A DNA stretch of 60,794 nt from Spirochaetota bacterium (lineage in GTDB: Bacteria > Spirochaetota > GWB1-36-13 > JAKPDD01), in contig JAKPDD010000026.1 in the NCBI GenBank assembly GCA_029552945.1, positions 1 through 60,794 of the forward strand, read 5' to 3'. The position numbers and the translations under genes were made by a program. Below the pieces are notes generated by a model. It did not search any database, was not told the DNA's origin, and saw only the letters and a list, made by a program, of their open reading frames with translations. Positions 43,926 to 52,372 of this stretch are shown in pieces. How positions within the stretch are numbered: the stretch's first letter is position 1; every line of letters starts with the position of its first letter.

Positions 43926-46859
43926 ATGATAATAGATACTTTAAAAAACTTTTTAAAAGAGGAACAGTGGACAAGAGCAACAATAGAAAAATATAACGAA
44001 AACGAGTTTAAAGAAATAGATATTTTTATAGAAAAAATTAAATCCTCAAGTCCTGAAGAACTTGATGAAGCCTATAAACTTATAAAAGGATTTGTATCAC
44101 ATAATCCAAGAACAATAGTCGGATTGTATATACTTGGGAATCTTGCATATTTTCTTGGTAAAAAAGATGATTACGATTCTTTCATAAGACTTATAGAAAT
44201 TTTCAAAGAAAACAGAAAAATTAATATAGCAGATTTTTTGCTTAAAAAAATTCTCTCATACGATAAAAATAACATATATGCATTAAAATTGATAATAACT
44301 TTATATCAACAGGAATCTGGTGATAAGAAAGAGGAAAGAATAAAATATATGGAGGACCTTGTCAGAGCCGACGCTAATGATGGGGATACACCTTTTAAAC
44401 TTGGAAAATATTATGAAGAGAAAGCTAAAAACGAAAAAGATCTTAATCTTAAAAAAGAATATGAAATAAAGTCTATAATGTATTATAAAGCATCTTTAAG
44501 AAGATTTGCTAAGTCTTCAAGCCCTAAAATAAACGATATATGGAATATACTTTCATATGAACTCCTTGAGATAGAGAAAGAGCCAAAAGATACTAAAAAA
44601 GATAAGAAACTTGAAATAAACTTTTTTTTAAACATAGCTTCTATAATAGCTGAAAACAATAAGGACATGGCAATTACAATATTAACCGAACTTCTTGGAT
44701 TATATTATCAAGAAGGAATTAATGCAGAAGAAACTTTAAAAGATCTCTTTATAAATAGAGCTATTTCCCTTGCCAAAAAAATATTGGAAATGGACCCTGC
44801 TAATAGAAAAGCAAGGGATAAAATAATAGAAATATATAAAGAAAAATACAAAAATATAAACAATATTGATAAATATATAGAAAATTCTGGACTAAACGAG
44901 AAAAAAATTGATATAATTACTGCAATAAGAAGATTTGAGAAAGAAATACAATTTATGACCTCAAATTATGTATATCATAGGAGCTGGGGGATTGGTAAAA
45001 TTTTAAAAATTGAAGAGGACTGTTTTATAATAATGTTTGATGACAAAAAAGAGCATAAAATGACCTATTCAATGGCATTAAAGTCACTTATACCTTTACC
45101 AGATAATCACATATGGGTATTGAAAAAAGAAAACAAAATACCTAAAATAGTATGGGATAATGTAGAAGAGGAAGAGAATATAAATAAAAATGTTGCTGAA
45201 GTAATAAGGAGTGTTGTACTTAGTTTCCCAGATAGAAATATAACACTAGAGGACTTCAAAATAGAACTCTTACCTGTTATATCTTCTCAAATAACAAAAA
45301 ATATAACAAAGGATTCTCTATGGAACAACTGGTGGAATAAAGCAAAATCAATAATAAAGTCTGATAAACTTATAGGATGTATTAAAGAAGGAAGATTATC
45401 ATATTTCCTTAGAGAAACTGAGATAAGTAATGAAGACGAACTTATAACAGCATTTAATGAAAATAAAGTATTTATGGACAAGTTTAAAGTATTTGACGAG
45501 TTTTATAAAGAAAAATATTATGCAGATTATCCAGATAATTTTAAAGATATGGTATCCTACTTTTATAATATAGCTCATGACCAAAGGTTTTACACTTATG
45601 AAAGACTTTTATCATATGCAGTTTTAAGAATAGTATCAAGAGATAAAGATGTAGATTGGGCTATTAGTTCACAAATAAATTTTGACACAAAAATTTTAAA
45701 TGATTTAGATAAAGTTGTTGAAACACTTGAGATGACATATAGAAATGAATATAGAAAAGAGATATTAAGACTAATTGGTGATTACTTAATAGAAAATAAA
45801 GAAGATTATTTTATAGAAATCTTGAAAAGAGACCCAGCAAAGATAGTTGATCTTGTAATAGATGAGATAAAAAATATATACAAAAATTTAGATCAAGTAG
45901 CTGTTAATGAAAAGATTGAAGATTTTGTAATTGAAATGTTAACCACTAGTTTTAAATACAACCCATATCTTAATTTCTGGGCTGTTAGATATTTTCTTGA
46001 AAAAGAGTTATATAAAAAAAGAGAAATAAGTTTAGAATCCATATACCTTGAACTATTATACAGAATGGATACTCTCGCTAAACTTTCACTACAAAAAAAA
46101 CTTGGTTGGTTTACTATTCCAGTTTCCCAAAATAATGTTAAAGACCTTATAAAATTTGGTGATAATATATTATTCTCGAATAAAAAACTTAACTTTAAAG
46201 ATTTTATATTACAAAATGATATTATTAATAATAAAGAATATATTGAAAAAATATACAGGCTTTTAAGAGACCTTATGGAGTATGAATCCAAAGATAGAAA
46301 AAAGATAATTGAAGAACTTAAAATAAAATACCCAGACCTTGAAAAGAGAACAACAGAAGAGGAAATAATACTCATAAACTATTTAGATGAAAAAATAATA
46401 TGGACGACAACAGAGGGACTTGAAAAACAAAAGAATAAACTTAAAATGTTAAAAACTGAAAAAGAAAAACTAGCAGAAGAATTGCAAAAAGCAAGAGACA
46501 AAGGAGACCTTCGAGAAAATGCAGAATATCAGGCTGCAAGAGAAAAAGAGAGAAATATTAATTCAGAAATAACACAACTTGAAGAAAAAATAAATAGATC
46601 AAAACTTCTGGACCTATCAAGTATTAAAGGAGATAAGGTTATTCCAGGAACTAAAGTTGTTATTGAAAAAAATGGTAAAAAAGAGGAGTATAAGATACTT
46701 GGTTTTTGGGATACGGATGAGACTAAAAACATAATAGCATACAATGCTCCTATAGCAAAAGCAATATTGGGGCTTAAAAAAGGAGAAACAGTTGAGGCTC
46801 TGATAGGTGGAGAAAAAATATCAATAAAGGTAATTGATATTGAACCAGTTAAAATCTAA
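43926..46859 (+). CDS. greA: Transcript cleavage factor GreA with a giant N-terminal extension
   Basis: This 977-residue protein has only about its last 150 residues as GreA. A coiled coil from about 829 (L-E-K-Q-K-N-K-L-K) has the tip G-D-L-R-E-N-A-E-Y-Q-A-A-R-E-K, whose acidic residues act in the RNA polymerase channel to rescue backtracked complexes. A C-terminal FKBP-like domain (about 905-977) holds G-T-K-V-V-I and I-A-Y-N-A-P-I-A-K-A-I-L-G. The first roughly 820 residues are helical, TPR-like at the start, with an S-W-G-I-G-K-I segment near 355. Extended GreA proteins are known from spirochaetes, such as the roughly 900-residue Borrelia form. Their extension has no settled role. GAGG precedes the ATG. 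Confidence 0.9.
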   Translation: MIIDTLKNFLKEEQWTRATIEKYNENEFKEIDIFIEKIKSSSPEELDEAYKLIKGFVSHNPRTIVGLYILGNLAYFLGKKDDYDSFIRLIEIFKENRKINIADFLLKKILSYDKNNIYALKLIITLYQQESGDKKEERIKYMEDLVRADANDGDTPFKLGKYYEEKAKNEKDLNLKKEYEIKSIMYYKASLRRFAKSSSPKINDIWNILSYELLEIEKEPKDTKKDKKLEINFFLNIASIIAENNKDMAITILTELLGLYYQEGINAEETLKDLFINRAISLAKKILEMDPANRKARDKIIEIYKEKYKNINNIDKYIENSGLNEKKIDIITAIRRFEKEIQFMTSNYVYHRSWGIGKILKIEEDCFIIMFDDKKEHKMTYSMALKSLIPLPDNHIWVLKKENKIPKIVWDNVEEEENINKNVAEVIRSVVLSFPDRNITLEDFKIELLPVISSQITKNITKDSLWNNWWNKAKSIIKSDKLIGCIKEGRLSYFLRETEISNEDELITAFNENKVFMDKFKVFDEFYKEKYYADYPDNFKDMVSYFYNIAHDQRFYTYERLLSYAVLRIVSRDKDVDWAISSQINFDTKILNDLDKVVETLEMTYRNEYRKEILRLIGDYLIENKEDYFIEILKRDPAKIVDLVIDEIKNIYKNLDQVAVNEKIEDFVIEMLTTSFKYNPYLNFWAVRYFLEKELYKKREISLESIYLELLYRMDTLAKLSLQKKLGWFTIPVSQNNVKDLIKFGDNILFSNKKLNFKDFILQNDIINNKEYIEKIYRLLRDLMEYESKDRKKIIEELKIKYPDLEKRTTEEEIILINYLDEKIIWTTTEGLEKQKNKLKMLKTEKEKLAEELQKARDKGDLRENAEYQAAREKERNINSEITQLEEKINRSKLLDLSSIKGDKVIPGTKVVIEKNGKKEEYKILGFWDTDETKNIIAYNAPIAKAILGLKKGETVEALIGGEKISIKVIDIEPVKI

Positions 46860-47763
46860 AATAATAGAGGGGCTCTCCCCAGCCCATCTATTTATAATAA
46901 TATATCTCTTTATACTGGTCTTAATGTCTCTTTTTTTTGGAGATTATAATTTTTCTTTATTTTACATTCTCCTTATAATTTTAACCAAAATAATTGCTTA
47001 CTTCAATTCATCTTTCAAATATACTGTAAAAAATTACGTAGGAAAAATGACTATAGGATTAGTTATACTAGCTATTTTTTCTTCATTAGGTTATCTAATC
47101 CCAAAAATAAACCCTATATTATATGATACTCAATTACTTAATATAGATATTAAGATTTTCGGTACAAACTTAGTCCTTTGGGTATCAGAAAATATAAAAA
47201 ATAGAATTTTAATTGAATGGTTCCAGATAAACTATCTCCTATATTTTTTCTTTGTTTTTGGAATTATTTTATATATGATAATAAATAAAAAAAATGAAAA
47301 TAACATTGAATTTGTAATTTTTTCTATAACTTTCTCATATCTTATTTCATATACAGGTTATATTATATTCCCAGCACTTGGGCCACGAGACCCTAGCGAA
47401 GAAATAGAGCTTGCAAAAAAACTTATAGTAATATACTCTAATAAAATTGAAGGTATATTTTTTACTCCATATATAAGAGAGCTCTTAAATACTCTAGAAA
47501 AGATAAAAGTAAATGCTTTTCCAAGTGGTCATACTATGTTAACTTTAGTTGCTTTGAGCCATTACAAAAAATATGCAAATAAATTATTCTATTTTCTTTT
47601 ACCAATTGGTATAAGTATAATTTTAGCCACAATAATATGTAGGTACCATTATGGGATTGATGTTATAGCAGGTATATTTTGTTTTATTATTGTTAAAATA
47701 ACTGAAAAGAAGATATTTAACCTTATGTTAAAATTAAAGAAATTAATTAATCAGATTGCTTAG
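46840..47763 (+). CDS. PAP2-superfamily membrane phosphatase / phosphotransferase
   Basis: This integral membrane protein has 307 residues if begun at TTG 46840 (AAAGG at 46826-46830); a TTG at 46834 is also possible. It has at least six hydrophobic helices. The PAP2 motifs are near the C-terminus: F-P-S-G-H-T carries the His acid, and C-R-Y-H-Y-G-I-D the nucleophilic His, preceded by G-P-R-D-P as a remnant of motif C1. The arrangement resembles the inositol-phosphorylceramide-synthase/PAP2_3 type, which acts on lipid phosphates. The substrate is not determinable. It starts within the end of greA, an unusual pairing that implies co-transcription. Confidence 0.75.
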   Translation: MNQLKSKIIEGLSPAHLFIIIYLFILVLMSLFFGDYNFSLFYILLIILTKIIAYFNSSFKYTVKNYVGKMTIGLVILAIFSSLGYLIPKINPILYDTQLLNIDIKIFGTNLVLWVSENIKNRILIEWFQINYLLYFFFVFGIILYMIINKKNENNIEFVIFSITFSYLISYTGYIIFPALGPRDPSEEIELAKKLIVIYSNKIEGIFFTPYIRELLNTLEKIKVNAFPSGHTMLTLVALSHYKKYANKLFYFLLPIGISIILATIICRYHYGIDVIAGIFCFIIVKITEKKIFNLMLKLKKLINQIA

Positions 47764-47780
47764 TTTATAATTAAGAATAC

Positions 47781-47830
47781 CCCTCCTCCTATCTTTTTAT
47801 TTTGAAAAAAAGATTGCAGAGGAGGCATTA
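47781..47830. terminator. Hairpin between convergent PAP2 and phasin-like genes
   Basis: CCTCCT (47785-47790) pairs with AGGAGG (47820-47825), enclosing a second stem ATCTTTTT (47791-47798) / AAAAAGAT (47807-47814), with a five-base bulge. It is the only strong structure in the 77-base convergent gap and probably ends transcription from both sides. Confidence 0.55.
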
Positions 47831-47840
47831 TTAATCAATA

Positions 47841-48203
47841 TTATTTACTTTTTCTAATAAAGTTCTCCATTCCTTTAAATACTTCAAAGTATTTTTCAAG
47901 ACTTTCCTGTATATTCTTATATATTTGTTCTAATTCTTTTTTAAGTGGGAAAAAATCAGATATATTTGAGAACATTTTTTCTACAGCTTTGTTTAAACCA
48001 TCATTAATAGCATCCCTTATATTTAATTGAGTTTTTATCCATTCTTCAAAAAATTCTGTCACTTTTTTGTTAGATGCCATGTTACTATCAGCCATAGTAA
48101 AAAGTACCTTTTCTATTTCTTTCTGCATTTTTGAAATAGTCTGAATAACGGAAATATAATTATCCCTGCTTTTTTCAAGAATTTCTTTCCAATTACTAAC
48201 CAT
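47841..48203 (-). CDS. Phasin-like helical protein, paralogue of the gene at 438-860
   Basis: This 120-residue soluble, helical protein has AGGAGG ahead of the ATG. It begins W-K-E-I-L-E-K-S-R-D-N-Y and follows the 438-860 product to the end (W-I-K-T-x(4)-R-D, F-P-L-K-K-E-L-E, Y-F-E-V-F-K), without the Ala/Thr-rich N-terminal tail. The family resembles phasins in size and helical character only. It is the last gene of a minus-strand trio with DUF948-like and YtxH-like small proteins, which are often stress or envelope associated. The role is unknown. Confidence 0.6.
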   Translation of the reverse strand: MVSNWKEILEKSRDNYISVIQTISKMQKEIEKVLFTMADSNMASNKKVTEFFEEWIKTQLNIRDAINDGLNKAVEKMFSNISDFFPLKKELEQIYKNIQESLEKYFEVFKGMENFIRKSK

Positions 48204-48230
48204 TTATCCCCTCCTAAAATTTTTATTATT

Positions 48231-48527
48231 TTAATTCTTTTTCTTAAAGACTCTGGTAATAAGAGAAATTAAACCAACTTTCAAGCCATCTCTTATTCCT
48301 TTAACCCTTAAAATAATATCCTTTATATCATTGATAATTTCAAATATATTTTCTTTTAAAGTCTCTTCTATATTTTTTGCATCATCTACGATAGATTCAA
48401 TCTTTTTTGTTATACTTTTAAATATTTTAATCAACTTAATTACTTTTGCTAAAAGTACTATAAAAAATATAAGAAAAAGTATGTTAAAAAAAAGATTTAT
48501 TGATGTAAAAATTTCAAGAGTACTCAT
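48231..48527 (-). CDS. Small membrane protein, DUF948-like
   Basis: This 98-residue protein has an N-terminal transmembrane helix (about 8-28) and a long amphipathic helix with I-E-S-I-V-D-D-A-K-N-I-E-E-T-L, ending in a basic tail F-K-K-K-N. The layout is that of DUF948 general-stress proteins, though similarity is only in pattern. It starts three bases after the YtxH-like gene's stop. Confidence 0.45.
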   Translation of the reverse strand: MSTLEIFTSINLFFNILFLIFFIVLLAKVIKLIKIFKSITKKIESIVDDAKNIEETLKENIFEIINDIKDIILRVKGIRDGLKVGLISLITRVFKKKN

Positions 48528-48530
48528 TTA

Positions 48531-48767
48531 TTAAATCTCTTCTTTATTTTTAAAAACGTTTTTTCCTTTTTCTATAACATTTTGAGTCATTTCTTTTACT
48601 TTGCCCAATTTTTCTTTTGCTTTATCTTCTATGTCATTCAAAGTTTCTTTTATTTTTTCTCTTGTTTCTTTACCTGGTGCAGGTGCAAACAATACTCCTA
48701 ATATACCACCTACTACAACTCCACCGACAAATATACCTAACTTTTTGAAAAACTCTCTTGGGTCCAT
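48531..48767 (-). CDS. YtxH-domain small membrane protein
   Basis: This 78-residue protein matches the YtxH pattern: a glycine-rich helix F-V-G-G-V-V-V-G-G-I-L-G-V-L-F-A-P (about 13-29), then the diagnostic A-P-G-K-E-T-R-E-K-I and a charged helix with K-A-K-E-K. YtxH proteins are stress-linked in Firmicutes, but their activity is unknown. It heads the 48767-47841 operon and has an AGGTG-type ribosome site. Confidence 0.75.
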   Translation of the reverse strand: MDPREFFKKLGIFVGGVVVGGILGVLFAPAPGKETREKIKETLNDIEDKAKEKLGKVKEMTQNVIEKGKNVFKNKEEI

Positions 48768-48847
48768 AAAACACCTCCATTTAATCCTATATTTTTTATT
48801 TAATTTAATAAAAATTAACTAAAAAACATATTTTAAACAAATTTTTA

Positions 48848-50551
48848 TTAATTATTTTTACCATATTTAATAAACTCTTTTGCATGCTCTATTGAAACAT
48901 GCTTAAGTTTATCACCACTTAAGAGTCTACTTATTTCTTCAACAACTTCATCACCATTAAGTTCTCTTATAATTGTGTTTGTCCTACCATCTTTTTCTAT
49001 TTTTTCAACCTTAAAATGTTTATCTGCCTTTGAAGCTATCTGGGGTAAATGGGTTATACATATAACTTGTTTTTCAGATGAAATCTGTTTTAATTTTTCA
49101 CCAACAGAAAAAGCAGTATTTCCGCCTATACCTGCATCAATTTCGTCAAAAACCATTATAGGTACAGGGTCTACCATTCTTAAAACAGACTTTAGAGCAA
49201 GCATTATCCTTGATATTTCTCCACCACTTGCTATCTTGTTAAGGTGTTTAAAGTCTTCTCCTTTATTAGTAGATATAAGAAATATAGGGGCTGCAACTCC
49301 ATTCTTTGAAAGTCTTACTTTTTTCCCCTCAATATCAATTTTCCCTTCATTATCCTCTATAAACTCAAATTCAACTTTTATTCTAGAGTTTTCCATATTA
49401 AGAAAATTAAACTCATTTTTAACATTCTCTTCAAATACTTTAGCTACATCCTTTCTTTTATTATGAATTATTAATCCTATCTCCTTTAATTTTTCTATAT
49501 TTTTTTCCATTAATCTTTCTAATTCATTTAATCTTTCCCTAGAAGCTTCTACGTTTAATATTTTTTTCTCAAGCTCATTACGATGATTTAGTATATCATT
49601 TATAGTGTTACCATATTTTCTTTTAAGAGTATCAATAATTTCAATTCTCTCAGTTATGCTTTTTATTTCATTTGGGTCAAATTCGTATTTAAAAGACTTT
49701 AAATAGTCTATTACTGGTTCAAGTTTAATAATTGAGTCTTTTAGAAATGGCAATATCTTTTTTATACCTTTTTCCTTATCTTTTATTGATTCAAGAATAG
49801 AATCAGCCTTTTTAAGTTTAAAAATTGCCGAATCATCACCAGTTATAAGATTAACAACCTCATTAAATTTTTCATAAATATTTTGAATATTAATAAGTAC
49901 ATCAAGCCTATCTTTAAGCTCAACATCTTCATTTTCCTTTAATTTAGCAGAATCTATCTCATCGATAGCATATTTTGCAAAATCATAAAATCTTTCCTGC
50001 TCTTTCTCAGACTCAAGGATGAGTTTATATTCTTTTTTAAGACTTATAGCCTCGTTAAAAAGTTTTTTATATTCTTTTATTTCATTTATTCTCCCATAAG
50101 AATCAAGTATATCTATATGATTCTCAGGTTCAAGTAAACTTTGATTCTGGTGTTGTCCATGAAAATCAATAATGTTTTTAGTTACATCTTTTAATGTTTG
50201 AACTAAAACTCTTTTATTATTTATAAAAGCTTTCGACCCTTTTTCTTTATCAACCTCTCTTTCAATTATAATTACATTCTCAGAAGTATCTATCCCAAAA
50301 CTTTCAAGTTTTTCTTTTAATTTCTTATTTTTACTAAATTCTATCTCAAAGACAGCCTCTATCTTCGCATAATTTTCTCCCCCTCTTATAACATCGCTCC
50401 TTATCTGTTCACCCAACAGGAAACTAATAGAGTTTACGATAATAGACTTTCCAGCACCAGTCTCTCCAGTAATTACATTAAATCCGCTATCAAACTCAAT
50501 TTCTACATCTTCAATTATAGCTATGTTTTTTATTTTAAGTCTCTTAAGCAT
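48848..50551 (-). CDS. recN: DNA repair protein RecN
   Basis: This 567-residue SMC-like ATPase acts in recombinational repair of double-strand breaks. N-terminal Walker A G-E-T-G-A-G-K-S, a central coiled coil broken near residues 180-290, and the C-terminal A-S-G-G-E-I-S-R-I-M-L-A-L-K signature with M-V-F-D-E-I-D-A-G-I-G-G (Walker B) and C-I-T-H-L-P-Q-I-A are all present. I start at the ATG at 50549-50551, which gives M-L-K-R-L-K-I-K-N-I-A, the normal RecN beginning. An in-frame TTG at 50563 is less likely. It overlaps the nadK stop (TAATG). Confidence 0.95.
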   Translation of the reverse strand: MLKRLKIKNIAIIEDVEIEFDSGFNVITGETGAGKSIIVNSISFLLGEQIRSDVIRGGENYAKIEAVFEIEFSKNKKLKEKLESFGIDTSENVIIIEREVDKEKGSKAFINNKRVLVQTLKDVTKNIIDFHGQHQNQSLLEPENHIDILDSYGRINEIKEYKKLFNEAISLKKEYKLILESEKEQERFYDFAKYAIDEIDSAKLKENEDVELKDRLDVLINIQNIYEKFNEVVNLITGDDSAIFKLKKADSILESIKDKEKGIKKILPFLKDSIIKLEPVIDYLKSFKYEFDPNEIKSITERIEIIDTLKRKYGNTINDILNHRNELEKKILNVEASRERLNELERLMEKNIEKLKEIGLIIHNKRKDVAKVFEENVKNEFNFLNMENSRIKVEFEFIEDNEGKIDIEGKKVRLSKNGVAAPIFLISTNKGEDFKHLNKIASGGEISRIMLALKSVLRMVDPVPIMVFDEIDAGIGGNTAFSVGEKLKQISSEKQVICITHLPQIASKADKHFKVEKIEKDGRTNTIIRELNGDEVVEEISRLLSGDKLKHVSIEHAKEFIKYGKNN

Positions 50552-51369
50552 TAGTCCAACCAATTTAATTTTTCTTTAAGTACATTAAAAAAACTTCTAT
50601 TTTCAGGTTTAACAATATTAACATAACCATCTTTTTTAATTGTTATAAGGTCTTTATTTGTTATTTCAAATGTTATTTGTCCATCAAAAGTAATTATTTG
50701 TGGAGTATTAGATATAACTCTTATCTGTATCTCTTTGGAAGCATCAATTACCAGTGGTCTTACCCGTAACGAATGTGGGCATATTGGAGTTATTATTATA
50801 TTTTCAAGTTCAGGTTCAAGTATGGGGCCACCGGCTGACAGAGAATATGCAGTTGAACCAGTTGGTGTGGCAATTATAAGACCGTCAGCTCGGTATCTAC
50901 AAACATATTCTTGATTTATGTAAAGGTCAAGATCAATTATTTTACAGACATTACTCCTTGTTATTACAATATCATTTAATGCTTTATATGTTTTTATTTC
51001 ATTATTAGAAATTATATCTGATTTTATAACAATTCTTTTCTGTGTTTCTATCTTATTTTCTATAAAAGACTTTAATATATGTATTAACTCATTTTTTTTT
51101 ATTTCAGTAATAAAGCCCAAATTACCAAAATTTACAGGAAATATTGGTATGTTTGTATTGGCAAGAAGTCTTGCAACATAAAGTACAGTGCCATCCCCAC
51201 CTATAGAAATAGCAATAGATCCTTCAGAATAATTAATAGTTTTAATTTGATCTATTTCAATCGGTACTTTTATACTCTTGTATCCTAAAATATATATTTC
51301 ATCTTCAAGATAATTTATAAAATCCAAAACCTTGCTATTAGTAGAAATATAAAATAAAAGAATTTCCAT
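50551..51369 (-). CDS. nadK: NAD kinase
   Basis: This 272-residue enzyme phosphorylates NAD to NADP. I-S-I-G-G-D-G-T-V-L (catalytic GGDG), A-L-N-D-I-V-I-T-R and the glycine-rich T-P-T-G-S-T-A-Y-S-L-S-A-G-G-P-I-L loop are canonical, as is P-I-C-P-H-S-L-R. It is coupled to recN, a pairing common in bacteria. Two STAS genes precede it on the same strand. Confidence 0.95.
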   Translation of the reverse strand: MEILLFYISTNSKVLDFINYLEDEIYILGYKSIKVPIEIDQIKTINYSEGSIAISIGGDGTVLYVARLLANTNIPIFPVNFGNLGFITEIKKNELIHILKSFIENKIETQKRIVIKSDIISNNEIKTYKALNDIVITRSNVCKIIDLDLYINQEYVCRYRADGLIIATPTGSTAYSLSAGGPILEPELENIIITPICPHSLRVRPLVIDASKEIQIRVISNTPQIITFDGQITFEITNKDLITIKKDGYVNIVKPENRSFFNVLKEKLNWLD

Positions 51370-51401
51370 AAGTTCCAGTTTTAAATTTCTTAAAGAAATT
51401 C

Positions 51402-51737
51402 TTAAATTGATTTTAAAGCTTCATCAGTTGTTTCATGGATGTCAAAAATATCATCAAACTCAACTATTTTAAATATCTTTGCAACATTAGGTTGTATTTC
51501 AGCAATTTTCATAGTACCATCTACTTCTTTAAGTCTTTTTAAAGTTGAAATAAATACTCTTAAACCACTACTTGATAAATATGATAAGTCTTTAAGATTA
51601 AATATCAGTTTTTTTTCACCCGAATCAATTATTTCATTTATTGCTTGTTCAACTTCTAATGATTTATGGACATCAAGTCTACCGTCTAAATAAATAATCA
51701 AAAAATCATTTTTTTTCTCTGTTTTAACTGAAGACAT
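51402..51737 (-). CDS. STAS-domain anti-sigma-factor antagonist (copy 1)
   Basis: This 111-residue single STAS domain is of the SpoIIAA/RsbV type. The phospho-acceptor region is L-S-Y-L-S-S-S-G-L-R-V, where Ser56 aligns with SpoIIAA Ser58. Such proteins bind an anti-sigma kinase when unphosphorylated and are reactivated by PP2C/SpoIIE phosphatases, which occur in the two giant proteins of this window. No RsbW-like anti-sigma factor is seen here. AGGAGG precedes the ATG. It is closely similar to its upstream neighbour, from which it is separated by 33 bases. Confidence 0.88.
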   Translation of the reverse strand: MSSVKTEKKNDFLIIYLDGRLDVHKSLEVEQAINEIIDSGEKKLIFNLKDLSYLSSSGLRVFISTLKRLKEVDGTMKIAEIQPNVAKIFKIVEFDDIFDIHETTDEALKSI

Positions 51738-51770
51738 TTAATTCCTCCTATATTTTAACTTATATTTATT

Positions 51771-52103
51771 TTAAATTGTTTTTAATGCTTCATCAACTGT
51801 ATCTTTAATATCAAAAATATTATCAAACTCAACCATCTTTAATATCTTATAAACTGTAGGCTGTATACCTACTATTTTCATTACCCCCTCTTTTTCTTTA
51901 AGTTTTTTAAATGTAGAAATAAATACTCTTAAACCACTACTTGATAAATACGATAAGTCTTTAAGATCAAATATCAGTTTTTTTTCACCCGATTCTATAA
52001 GAGCATTAATAGATGACTCAAGTACAGCAGATTCATTAATATCTAATCTACCATTTAAATACACTATGGTAATATTATTTTTCTTTTCAGTTTTTATGTC
52101 CAT
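51771..52103 (-). CDS. STAS-domain anti-sigma-factor antagonist (copy 2)
   Basis: This 110-residue protein has the same family and layout as the adjacent 51402-51737 product. The central block (G-E-K-K-L-I-F-x-L-K-D-L-S-Y-L-S-S-S-G-L) is nearly identical and Ser55 is the expected phosphorylation site. Differences cluster at the N-terminal strands and helix 3. It is the first gene of the STAS-STAS-nadK-recN run, with AAAGG upstream of the ATG. A recent tandem duplication is the simplest origin. Confidence 0.88.
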   Translation of the reverse strand: MDIKTEKKNNITIVYLNGRLDINESAVLESSINALIESGEKKLIFDLKDLSYLSSSGLRVFISTFKKLKEKEGVMKIVGIQPTVYKILKMVEFDNIFDIKDTVDEALKTI

Positions 52104-52252
52104 AGCAATAACCTTTTGTATTACTTTAAGTATAAAATTTACCTAAAAGAATAATAAAACAAAATAATGTTTATTAGTCAATACTAATTTTTAATTGTAA
52201 AAAAATTTTATTTTAAAATTTTTTATGTTAAATTTAAATCTGTCCATTTTAT

Positions 52253-52342
52253 GGAGAGATGGCCGAGTCCGGTTTATGGCGGCGGTCTTGAAAACCGTTG
52301 AGGGTTAATAGCCCTCCGGGGGTTCGAATCCCTCTCTCTCCG
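52253..52342 (+). tRNA. tRNA-Ser (anticodon UGA)
   Basis: The acceptor stem GGAGAGA (52253-52259) pairs with TCTCTCC (52335-52341), with discriminator G at 52342. The anticodon loop CTTGAAA (52287-52293) gives anticodon TGA at 52289-52291 on a 5-bp stem. A long variable arm (GAGGG ... CCCTC), typical of serine tRNAs, precedes the T arm with loop TTCGAAT (52323-52329). CCA is not encoded. It lies directly upstream of murF. Confidence 0.97.
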
Positions 52343-52372
52343 TTGTATTTTTATAGTCAAAAAGGTAATTTT

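Noticed and set aside
48975-49466. 163-residue open frame opposite recN, and similar frames opposite greA (45893-46375) and fba/PBP genes
   Set aside because: Low-complexity translations, no ribosome sites, and fully covered by well-identified genes on the other strand.
52298-52372. Upstream extension of the murF reading frame
   Set aside because: It runs through the tRNA-Ser gene. A GTG at 52373 with a good ribosome site gives the normal MurF N-terminus.
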